Positions 7,502 to 14,310 of a stretch of DNA of 15,438 nt are shown here, in pieces. The translations under genes were made by a program, and so were the position numbers. The stretch comes from Schwartzia sp. (in: firmicutes). Lineage in GTDB: Bacteria; Bacillota; Negativicutes; Selenomonadales; Selenomonadaceae. The stretch covers positions 1 to 15,438 of the forward strand of contig JAGAZS010000292.1 in NCBI GenBank assembly GCA_017939945.1, read 5' to 3'. A model generated the notes under the pieces. It saw only the letters and a program-made list of their open reading frames with translations. It was not told the origin of the DNA and did not search any database. How positions within the stretch are numbered: position 1 is the first letter of the stretch; the number at the start of each line of letters is the position of its first letter.

Positions 7502-8550
7502 ACCAATGCCACCGTCGCTTTCTCCCATTTTGTTTTCGGCAATGCGATGCGCCCCTGCTCCACGCAGCAAAGCGCCGCCGCCTCCGAGACGTTCCCGACG
7601 CCGATCTGTTGCCGTACGAACGCGGACTCTTCAAGCCCGTATGCTTCAATCTTTTGTTGCAAATCTGTTGTTTCAAAAAAACGCGCCTCGACGCCGAGCT
7701 CCGCCGCCAACCCCAAGAGACCCGCCTCGTCCTTTTTGACCGCCGCGCTGGCAATAGTCGAAACCGCCGAAAGCTCTTGTCCGATTCGGGCGCAGGCATC
7801 TGAAAGCGCAGCCTTCAGCACGTCCTTCGGGACTCCGCGGCGACACCCCATCCCCGCAATCAGTCGTCGAGGCACAAGACAAAGCAGCTGCTCCGAGCGC
7901 AACGATTCATCGGCCGTAATGAACACTGTGCGTCCTTTCGACGCCAGCGCATCCGATGCAGATATCCTTGCGAAGGATATGCCTCTCTCGGAAAGTGCGG
8001 TTTCAAAAAAATCACGCCGCGGAAGTCGTTCATCAATAGCATACAGCACGTCCTTCCCTTCCAAGAGCGCACCGCTTATCTCCTGAATCATCGGCTTCGG
8101 CACGGGACGCAAGCCGAGTTCTGACGCCAAAGCGTCGGGTGAAATCAAGCCATTGACGTCTGTCGCCGTCGTAATAATCGGAATCCCTCCGAGACAGTTG
8201 GCCACCCGCCGCGTCAAGCCGTTTCCACCACCCACATGCCCCGAAAGCAGGCTGATGATATGCCCGCCCCGCTCGTCAGCCACCAGCACCGCAGGATCGG
8301 TCAGTTTACTTTTGAGATGCGGCCCAATCATGCGCACGGCAATACCCGCCGCCATAAAAAAAATCAGCGCGTCATATTGCCGAAAGGCTTCCGTCACGGC
8401 GTCGGCAAGCTTGGAAAATCGCTTCGCCGGAACCTCCGCTTCCCGCCCGTCCTTCAAAAAAATATCGACGGCGTCGGATGCAAGCCCTTCCTTCAATCGG
8501 ATTGCCGATTCAACGCCGCGACGCGTCGCGGCAAAAACGGCGCATCTCAT
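7489..8550 (-). CDS. cbiG: Cobalt-precorrin-5A hydrolase
   Basis: Opens the lactone of cobalt-precorrin-5A and releases the two-carbon fragment as acetaldehyde, a step special to the anaerobic route. It is 353 residues, the usual length. The N-terminal and middle parts show FFMAAGIAVRMIGPHLKSK (64-82) and DPAVLVADERGGHIISLLSGHVGGGN (85-110), the hallmark of the family. The C-terminal CobE/CbiG domain begins near residue 228 with IAGMGCRRGVP (231-241). The ATG overlaps the cbiF stop by four bases (ATGA), and the end runs 13 bases into cbiH, so translation is likely coupled on both sides. Its presence, with separate CbiD and CbiT, marks the oxygen-independent early-cobalt pathway. Confidence 0.97.
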   Translation of the reverse strand: MRCAVFAATRRGVESAIRLKEGLASDAVDIFLKDGREAEVPAKRFSKLADAVTEAFRQYDALIFFMAAGIAVRMIGPHLKSKLTDPAVLVADERGGHIISLLSGHVGGGNGLTRRVANCLGGIPIITTATDVNGLISPDALASELGLRPVPKPMIQEISGALLEGKDVLYAIDERLPRRDFFETALSERGISFARISASDALASKGRTVFITADESLRSEQLLCLVPRRLIAGMGCRRGVPKDVLKAALSDACARIGQELSAVSTIASAAVKKDEAGLLGLAAELGVEARFFETTDLQQKIEAYGLEESAFVRQQIGVGNVSEAAALCCVEQGRIALPKTKWEKATVALVWEK

Positions 8551-9305
8551 TTGGACGCGGCGCGGAACATATGGCTGAATTCCGGCGCGTAGAGGCGCGA
8601 CAACGAATAGTCGGTTTCAAGGCAGCGGCCAACGACAATCATTGCCGTACGCGTGATATTTTCCGCCTTAACCTTATCGGCAATGGTTTCCAGCGTCGCG
8701 CGGATCACCTTCTGATCGGGCCATGTCGCCTTATGGACAATGGCAATCGGCGTCGTCTTGTCATAACCGCCGGCAATCAATTCCTTGACCACGTCCTCGA
8801 TCATGTGGACGCTAAGGAAAATGCACATCGTCGCCTGATGGGCGGCAAGGCTCTTCAGGCTCTCCCGCTTCGGCACCGGAGTCCTGCCTTCGTCCCGTGT
8901 GATAATAATCGTCTGTGAAATGTCCGGAAGCGTGTATTCCTGCTTCAATGCCGCCGCCGTTGCAAGGAACGAGCTGACGCCGGGCACGACCTCAAATTCG
9001 ATGTTGCGCTTCTTGAGCTCGTCCATCTGCTCCTGAATCGCACCGTAAATCGCGGGATCGCCGGTATGCAGGCGCACCACCATTTTCCCCTGTTCCACGG
9101 ATTCGGTAATCTTGTCGATGACCTCCGGCAACGTCATCGTGGCGGAATTATAAATATCCGCACCTTCCTTGGCGACCTTCAGCACGTCGGGATTGACCAG
9201 CGAGCCTGCGTAAATGATGACGTCCGCTTCCCGCAAAAGCCGTTGCCCTTTGACCGTAATGAGTTCGGGATCTCCGGGCCCCGCGCCGACAATAAATACC
9301 TGCAT
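8547..9305 (-). CDS. cbiF: Cobalt-precorrin-4 C11-methyltransferase
   Basis: SAM-dependent methylation at C11 of cobalt-precorrin-4 (CbiF/CobM). It is 252 residues, the normal length for this methylase class. Motifs: IVGAGPGDPELIT (5-17), AGSLVNP (33-39), HTGDPAIYGAI (80-90), VVPGVSSFLATAAAL (106-120) and the CobM-type TRDEGRTPVP (136-145). The end includes AMIVVGRCL. The start ATG at 9303-9305 follows AGGAGG (9316-9321) by ten bases. That is the clearest ribosome site inside the operon, and it overlaps the cbiT stop codon. A 14-base gap to cbiT makes this the loosest junction in the operon. The gene ends in a four-base overlap with cbiG. Confidence 0.96.
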   Translation of the reverse strand: MQVFIVGAGPGDPELITVKGQRLLREADVIIYAGSLVNPDVLKVAKEGADIYNSATMTLPEVIDKITESVEQGKMVVRLHTGDPAIYGAIQEQMDELKKRNIEFEVVPGVSSFLATAAALKQEYTLPDISQTIIITRDEGRTPVPKRESLKSLAAHQATMCIFLSVHMIEDVVKELIAGGYDKTTPIAIVHKATWPDQKVIRATLETIADKVKAENITRTAMIVVGRCLETDYSLSRLYAPEFSHMFRAASK

Positions 9306-9319
9306 GCTCTGTTTTCCTC

Positions 9320-9922
9320 CTAAATCTTCCTATTGAATAATGTTTTTTTCTTTTCTCCCGTCACAATGTAAATCGGGTTGATTGCCTTTGCCATATCGTA
9401 ATCGCCAACCGTCTGAAGGCGGTTGATCTGCACCTGTATCGCCTCGTAGGAGAATTCCGATTCATGTCCGCGAAAATAATCGAGCGCCGCCGCCAAAGTC
9501 TGAATCGTGATGCAGTTGATTACGACGCGTCCGCCCGCTTTCAGCCGTACGGCTATTTCGTCGAGAATCTCTGAAAGGCTGCCGCCGCTTCCGCCGACAA
9601 TAGCGGCGTCGCAATCCGGAAGATTTTTCAAGGCGGCCGGCGCTTCCCCCGCAACGACCGTCAAATTCCCGACGCCGAATTTTTCCCGATTCTTCTCAAT
9701 CAACGAAACCCCCTCGGCGTTTCGCTCCACCGCGTAAACGTGGCCTTTGTCCGCCAACAGGGCCGCCTCCACCGACATCGAACCGGTTCCCGCGCCCACG
9801 TCGAAAACGACGTCCGTCGGGGAGATACGCGCCTTCACCATCGTCAGCACGCGAATCTCCTGCTTCGTCATCGGAACCTTGCCGCGAATGAACGCTTCGT
9901 CTTCAATGCCAAGTCCGGCCAT
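9320..9922 (-). CDS. cbiT: Cobalt-precorrin-6B/7 C15-methyltransferase (decarboxylating)
   Basis: SAM-dependent enzyme that methylates C15 and removes the C12 acetate carboxyl group. It is encoded separately from cbiE here, whereas in aerobic organisms the two are fused as CobL. The protein has about 200 residues. It opens with the family segment VPMTKQEIRVL (16-26), followed by the Rossmann SAM site VVFDVGAGTGSMS (38-50), AVERN (64-68), GEAPAAL and the VGGSGG turn. I chose the ATG at 9920-9922, whose A is the last base of the cbiE TAA (TAATG). The longer in-frame start at 10000 would run 78 bases into cbiE and add a glycine- and arginine-rich tail not seen in the family. Confidence 0.95.
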   Translation of the reverse strand: MAGLGIEDEAFIRGKVPMTKQEIRVLTMVKARISPTDVVFDVGAGTGSMSVEAALLADKGHVYAVERNAEGVSLIEKNREKFGVGNLTVVAGEAPAALKNLPDCDAAIVGGSGGSLSEILDEIAVRLKAGGRVVINCITIQTLAAALDYFRGHESEFSYEAIQVQINRLQTVGDYDMAKAINPIYIVTGEKKKTLFNRKI

Positions 9923-10548
9923 TACCCCATCACCACCAATACGCAATGCGTCTCTTCTTTTTCCTCGGCCGCCCCCGCCAAAGTAGTCCTGACAATGCAC
10001 TCATTCTCATAGGAAAGGCGCGCGCAGATTGCCGCTTTCGTATCTTTCGGCCAGCCCAATGCTATCAAAAGCTTTGGAATGGTCCGGGAGCTGTTTTTCG
10101 TGTCGGTCAGCATTCCGATCATACGCCCCGGCGCATAGGCAAGCTCGTCGTCGGAAGGATGCCTGCCGTGGAAACTCAAAAGGCTCGCGTCGTGCCACGG
10201 CAACGCGAGCCGCGCGAAGGCAAACTGCACGGAGCTGATACCGGGAATCACGGAAAGGCGCTCCTCATCGAAATCCCGCCGCAAAGCGTCAAGCAGTGAA
10301 TAATAACCGGGGTCCCCCGAAACCATCACGACCACGTCACGTTCCAAAAGCGCCTGGCGGATAAATGCCAGAACCGCCGGAATATCACCGCGGATTGTCA
10401 TAGTCTGCTGCCCTTCTTGCGCGAAGTCCGAAAGGGCACGGCTCCCGCCGACAAGCACCTTTGCCTCGCGGATGGCACGAAGGGCGGCGGGCAAAACGTA
10501 ATCGGGATGTCCCGGCCCGATGCCCGCCACGATCACTTTATGTTCCAA
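9922..10548 (-). CDS. cbiE: Cobalt-precorrin-7 C5-methyltransferase
   Basis: SAM-dependent C5 methylation in the corrin pathway. It matches the N-terminal half of aerobic CobL and is a stand-alone 208-residue protein here. Motifs: VAGIGPGHPDYVLP (7-20), VLVGGSRAL (31-39), VMVSGDPGYYSLLDAL (74-89), VIPGISSVQFAFARL (100-114) and SFHGRHP (125-131). It starts with TTG at 10546-10548, within the last codons of cbiD (16-base overlap). GGAAGGGA about seven bases upstream supports this start, and no ATG is available near it. It shares the stop/start TAATG with cbiT. Confidence 0.95.
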   Translation of the reverse strand: MEHKVIVAGIGPGHPDYVLPAALRAIREAKVLVGGSRALSDFAQEGQQTMTIRGDIPAVLAFIRQALLERDVVVMVSGDPGYYSLLDALRRDFDEERLSVIPGISSVQFAFARLALPWHDASLLSFHGRHPSDDELAYAPGRMIGMLTDTKNSSRTIPKLLIALGWPKDTKAAICARLSYENECIVRTTLAGAAEEKEETHCVLVVMG

Positions 10549-11633
10549 TGAAAATCCCTTCCTATCTCCCGCGCATGGCTGTCCATGCCGAGAAGCTCGC
10601 CCTTCAGGGTAACCATCACCGTGCCCACCGTTAATGCGCCGAACACATGACGCTCCGATCGGAGCGACGCACGCTCCGCCAAGATATCGTAAACTTTTTT
10701 CAGTCCGTATTCCTCGATTACCGGCATCGCGTCCTCGGTGGTCGTCGAAGCCAGGATGCGACGAACACCCTCCGGCGGCAGCCCCTCCGCCGCCGCATAG
10801 GACGCCATCGCTTCCAGGCGTCCGTCGCCGACTCGGTTGTGCGTATGGAAAACGCCGGCCGCCACCTTCGCCAGCTTGCCGAGGTGGCCGAACAGCAGCA
10901 CCCGTTTCAATTTTTTCTCGGCCGCCGCGTCCAGCATGAAACCGATAAAATTACTGGTCTGCACGATTGCCTCTTGGGGCAGTCCGAACTTCACCGCAAT
11001 ATTCTCTCCGATTTTGCCCGGCACGAAAATCTGCGTCTCGTAACCCGCCGCCTTTGCGACGTCAATCTGCGGGAGCAGCGAATTCTTGAAGCCCTCCTCC
11101 GACATCGGACGCAATACCCCCGTAGTACCGATAACGGAAATGCCGCCGAAGACGCCGAGCACGGGATTCAAGGTTTTTTTAGAAAGCTCTGTGCCTGCTG
11201 GAATGGAAACCGTGACTTCCATCGCCGCATCTTCACCCAAAAACTCATGGATGACGTTTTCCGTCAATTTGCGCGGACCGGGATTGATGGCCGGACTGCC
11301 GACGGGAACGGAAAGCCCCGCCTTCGTCACCGTGCCGATGCCCTCGCCGGCACGAAACACTATCCCGCTGCCCGAAGGAAGCTCGCGGATTGTCGTGAAC
11401 ACCGACGCGCCGTTTGTGATATCGGGATCGTCTCCCGCATCCTTTACAATCTCCGCACAAATCCCGTCTTCCGTTTCCCGGACTTCTTTGACGGGAATCT
11501 CCAACGGCGTACCGTCCAGCGCAGTCAATGTCAATCGTTCGCAGTATTCTCCCGCGCGGTACAAAAGGGCAGCCTTGACGCCTGCCGCCATGCACGCGCC
11601 TGTTGTGTAGCCTCCACGCAGTTCCTTTCCCAA
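10533..11633 (-). CDS. cbiD: Cobalt-precorrin-5B C1-methyltransferase
   Basis: SAM-dependent C1 methylation, specific to the anaerobic pathway and unrelated in fold to the other methylases here. It is 366 residues, the usual length. It opens with the family signature RGGYTTGACMAAG (6-18). Next come NPGPRKLTENV, GGISVIGTTGVLRPMSEE, FGHLGKLAKVAAGVFHTHNRVGDGR and a C-terminal VGTVMVTLKGELLG. The start is TTG at 11631-11633, preceded by GAGGAAGGG. No suitable ATG exists upstream before the promoter. It is the first gene of the ten-gene operon, with a leader of about 75 bases that carries a palindrome but no recognisable cobalamin riboswitch. Confidence 0.96.
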   Translation of the reverse strand: MGKELRGGYTTGACMAAGVKAALLYRAGEYCERLTLTALDGTPLEIPVKEVRETEDGICAEIVKDAGDDPDITNGASVFTTIRELPSGSGIVFRAGEGIGTVTKAGLSVPVGSPAINPGPRKLTENVIHEFLGEDAAMEVTVSIPAGTELSKKTLNPVLGVFGGISVIGTTGVLRPMSEEGFKNSLLPQIDVAKAAGYETQIFVPGKIGENIAVKFGLPQEAIVQTSNFIGFMLDAAAEKKLKRVLLFGHLGKLAKVAAGVFHTHNRVGDGRLEAMASYAAAEGLPPEGVRRILASTTTEDAMPVIEEYGLKKVYDILAERASLRSERHVFGALTVGTVMVTLKGELLGMDSHAREIGRDFHWNIK

Positions 11634-11665
11634 CGCAACCCTTCCTCAATACCGAACGTCAAACC

Positions 11666-11685
11666 GAAAAATCATATCATTTTTC
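11666..11685. promoter_or_regulatory. 20-base palindrome in the cbiD leader (possible operator)
   Basis: On the minus strand GAAAAAT (11679-11685) and ATTTTTC (11666-11672) are perfect inverted repeats around GATATG. It lies about 25-45 bases downstream of the predicted transcript start and about 35 bases before the cbiD start. As RNA it would form only a weak A-U hairpin, so a protein-binding site seems at least as likely. No regulator can be named. A Fur-like AT-rich operator is only a loose resemblance. Confidence 0.35.
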
Positions 11686-11715
11686 ATGCGCCGATTCACT
11701 TTTTCGCACTTCACT

Positions 11716-11743
11716 ATTATAACATAACTTTTTCAACTAACAA
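11716..11743 (-). promoter_or_regulatory. Promoter of the cobalamin operon
   Basis: TTGTTA (11738-11743) and a perfect TATAAT (11716-11721) are 16 bases apart on the minus strand, giving a predicted start near 11709. No other good promoter was seen ahead of cbiD, so the whole operon (8.2 kb) probably depends on this site. Confidence 0.7.
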
Positions 11744-11766
11744 CTTTTTTCTTTATGAGATATAAT
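11738..11766 (+). promoter_or_regulatory. Promoter of the TtcA-like gene (weak -35)
   Basis: A perfect TATAAT lies at 11761-11766, about 28 bases ahead of the chosen ATG. At the optimal 17-base spacing the -35 would be TAACAA (11738-11743), a poor match. These are exactly the bases of the opposing cbiD -35 box. The -10 is convincing; the -35 is not. Confidence 0.5.
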
Positions 11767-11793
11767 GGAAAAACAGCAAAGGAAGTGTCGTTT

Positions 11794-12582
11794 ATGAAAT
11801 TCCGTCTCCCTCAGGCTTATTTCAGTAAAATCATGCGCGCCATCGTCGAATTTGAGATGATCGAGCGCGGCGACCGGATTTTGATCGGGCTTTCCGGCGG
11901 CAAGGACAGCCTGCTTTTGACCTATGCACTGGCAATGATGCGTGAACGGACAAAAGGAAAATTTTCCCTGCGTGCGCTGACCATCGATCCGATGTTTGAC
12001 GCCGCTTTCGAAACGGAGAGGCTTGCTCAGTTTTGCTCTTCGCTGGAGATTCCCCACGAAATCCACAAAGTTGATATCGCCGAGGTCATCCGCAGCGAGC
12101 CGAAAAATGCCCCCTGTTTCACCTGCGCATTTTTCCGGCGAGGAGCCATCAACCGCTACGCAAATGAGCATGACTGCAACAAGGTCGCTTACGCTCATCA
12201 TAATGACGATGCGGTGGAAACACTGCTGTTGAACCTCCTGTACTCGGGGCAAATCGGCACATTCCAGCCAAAGACCTACCTTGACCGCACTGCCTTGACC
12301 GTCATACGCCCGCTCGTCTATTTGCGGGAACAGGAAATCATCGCGGCTATCCAATACCACGGCATGCAGCCGGTCAAATCCCCCTGCCCCATCAACGGCA
12401 AGACAAAGCGGGAAACGGTCAAAAAGCTCGTCGCCGAGCTGACCGAAAAGAATCCGCTGATTTACGACCATCTGGCCGCCGCCATGCGGAAAAGCGGCGA
12501 AAACGAAATCTGCCGCCTGTGGCCCGCCGCAAAAAACCGACAGGAAATGCGCGAAAGCTACGACCGATTTATGAACGAATAG
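11794..12582 (+). CDS. ttcA: TtcA-like PP-loop tRNA-thiolation ATPase
   Basis: Member of the TtcA/TilS N-type ATP pyrophosphatase superfamily. TtcA installs 2-thiocytidine at position 32 of some tRNAs. The PP-loop is LSGGKDS (33-39). The cysteine pair CFTC (Cys108 and Cys111) and a third cysteine in SPCP (Cys198) match the three cysteines that hold the iron-sulfur cluster in TtcA. AYAHHNDDAVETLLLNLLYSG is the conserved segment after the pair. At 262 residues it is shorter than E. coli TtcA (about 311), so it may belong to a related group with another tRNA target. I took the ATG at 11794 (GGAAG upstream, start MKFRLPQAYFSKI). An in-frame start at 11755 would lie ahead of and through the -10 box. 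It stands alone, divergent from the cobalamin operon. Confidence 0.82.
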   Translation: MKFRLPQAYFSKIMRAIVEFEMIERGDRILIGLSGGKDSLLLTYALAMMRERTKGKFSLRALTIDPMFDAAFETERLAQFCSSLEIPHEIHKVDIAEVIRSEPKNAPCFTCAFFRRGAINRYANEHDCNKVAYAHHNDDAVETLLLNLLYSGQIGTFQPKTYLDRTALTVIRPLVYLREQEIIAAIQYHGMQPVKSPCPINGKTKRETVKKLVAELTEKNPLIYDHLAAAMRKSGENEICRLWPAAKNRQEMRESYDRFMNE

Positions 12583-12591
12583 AGGGGAACT

Positions 12592-14310
12592 TCATTTCCC
12601 GCGTATCTGCGTATCGTAATTCTCATCGCCGAAAAATCGAGGACGGGACGCGTCAAATTCTTCGTTGATGACGCTCTTTTTCGGATTCCATTCCTCGGTC
12701 TTGATATCGGCAAGCTCCATCAAAGTGTGAATCATGTCATCGGTCCGGTACGGCCGGTCGGCCGCGTCCTCGATAGCTTCCCATTTTTCCGGGTACTTGT
12801 CACGGAACTTTCGCGACGCCCAGAAAATCACGGGGATCTCTATCATGTGGCGGTCGGGATTTTCCTCCAGATGTCCGGCAATGCTGCCGCCTTCGTCGTA
12901 AACCGCCTCGCCGTGATCCGGCACATAAATGACGAGAGCCTCCTTATCACGGAAACGGTTGATGATTTCGCCGACAATGTAGTCATTGTAATATAGCGCA
13001 TTATCGTACTGGGCGACGACCTCCCGATAACGTTCGCCGATCTGGAGCCGGATATCCCCGGCGTTGAACTTGTGGAACGCGTACGGATAGCGGTTGTAGT
13101 ACAGTCCGTGCCCGCCCATCAAGTGCAATACATAGAAATTCCTGTCCGGCGACGCATCGACAAGAGCCTCGTCGAGCAGCGGAAACAGTTCCTCGTCGAG
13201 AATCCCCGAATCCTCCAGCGAATCCCGCAGGCGCGTGAATTTGTGCATTGTGCTGTGATTCGCGTAAAGCTGGGCAACGTTGCCCCACATGCCGGAGCTC
13301 TCCTGATTTGACAACCAATGCGTTCGATATCCGGCGGCATTCATAACGTCGATTAAATTATGGTATTCATACCATGGCTTTTCCGACTCGTAATCACAGA
13401 ACGTGAACAGCTCGCTCAAAACTTCCACCGTTGTCGAATGCGGGCTGATCACATCGCTGTACGCGACAATCTCGCCTTTCGCCTGCAATTCGTCGAGGCA
13501 CGGCGTATTGGGAAGATAATATCCGTACAAATGCATATGGTTCCGATTCGTCGATTCGCCGAGAATGAACACGATATTCTTGATTTCGCTGTTGTTTTCC
13601 GTCAGGTCGATATGCGTGTCAATCGAATCCGCCAGCCTATGGTAAGCAATCGCATTTTCGACGGCCAGCGACGTCGCACTGACGATGCGGGCGGCGGGCA
13701 AAAGCTCACAGAAAAAGAATTTCGCATAATACGGGATTACAGCAACCAGCGAAACAAGGCCTGTCGCCATCAGCCCTTTGCAAAGAAGGCTCTTTCCCCG
13801 CTCGGGAATCGAGACGTCCCGAAGCCGGCGCCACACAAAATATATCACAATGCAAGCCAATACGACTGCCGCCAATTCCCGCCAGGTAACATACATCTGC
13901 AAAAACTCGACGGCTTCCTTCCGGTTCGTCTCCAGAACGGAATTTACGATTCCCGCGCCGATCAGCGCCTTGTATGTGTAAAGTACGAAGGTCTCCGCGA
14001 CAAGCGGAATAAACGAAATCACAAGCAATACGCGCTTCACCCGTTCCATCCACACCGGAGGCAAAAAGCGGCGCAACAATGCCGTCAGAAGCACGATGCA
14101 GAAAAACAGCGCGAGCGCGCATTCCAGCGTCAGCAAAAATTCATGCTTCAGCAGCAGCGACCACGCCATAGTAAAATAATTAAAGAAAAAAAGCAAAAAA
14201 AGAAAAACCGTATGCTCGGCAAATGTTTGCTCTATCGCTCCCCACAAACGAAGGAAAGCGTTTTTTATGCCGTTTTGCTCCATAGACTTCGGCTCTCCCC
14301 CGTCGTTCAT
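12592..14310 (-). CDS. Phosphoethanolamine transferase (EptA/CptA/MCR-like)
   Basis: Inner-membrane enzyme that transfers phosphoethanolamine from phosphatidylethanolamine to an envelope acceptor such as lipid A or the LPS core. About five membrane segments fill residues 34-215. The alkaline-phosphatase-like periplasmic domain has FILGESTNRNHMHLYGY (248-264; Glu252), SPHSTTVEV (289-297; Thr293 or Thr294 the likely nucleophile), LHLMGGHGLYYNRYP (395-409; His401), VPDHGEAVYDE (463-473; Asp465, His466) and His480. These match the zinc and catalytic set of EptA/MCR enzymes. Length is 572 residues. The ATG at 14308-14310 overlaps the queE stop by four bases. A second ATG at 14281-14283, with GGGGGAG eleven bases upstream, is also possible. 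The acceptor is unknown. It converges on the TtcA-like gene with nine bases between stops and no visible terminator. Confidence 0.88.
   Translation of the reverse strand: MNDGGEPKSMEQNGIKNAFLRLWGAIEQTFAEHTVFLFLLFFFNYFTMAWSLLLKHEFLLTLECALALFFCIVLLTALLRRFLPPVWMERVKRVLLVISFIPLVAETFVLYTYKALIGAGIVNSVLETNRKEAVEFLQMYVTWRELAAVVLACIVIYFVWRRLRDVSIPERGKSLLCKGLMATGLVSLVAVIPYYAKFFFCELLPAARIVSATSLAVENAIAYHRLADSIDTHIDLTENNSEIKNIVFILGESTNRNHMHLYGYYLPNTPCLDELQAKGEIVAYSDVISPHSTTVEVLSELFTFCDYESEKPWYEYHNLIDVMNAAGYRTHWLSNQESSGMWGNVAQLYANHSTMHKFTRLRDSLEDSGILDEELFPLLDEALVDASPDRNFYVLHLMGGHGLYYNRYPYAFHKFNAGDIRLQIGERYREVVAQYDNALYYNDYIVGEIINRFRDKEALVIYVPDHGEAVYDEGGSIAGHLEENPDRHMIEIPVIFWASRKFRDKYPEKWEAIEDAADRPYRTDDMIHTLMELADIKTEEWNPKKSVINEEFDASRPRFFGDENYDTQIRGK

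Noticed and set aside
10647..11765. Open frame of 372 codons on the plus strand opposite cbiD
   Set aside because: Shadow of cbiD. It would also run through the divergent promoter region.
12585..12600. Small hairpin (GGGAA/TTCCC) between the convergent TtcA-like and transferase genes
   Set aside because: Only five base pairs and no T-run on either strand, so it is not a convincing terminator.
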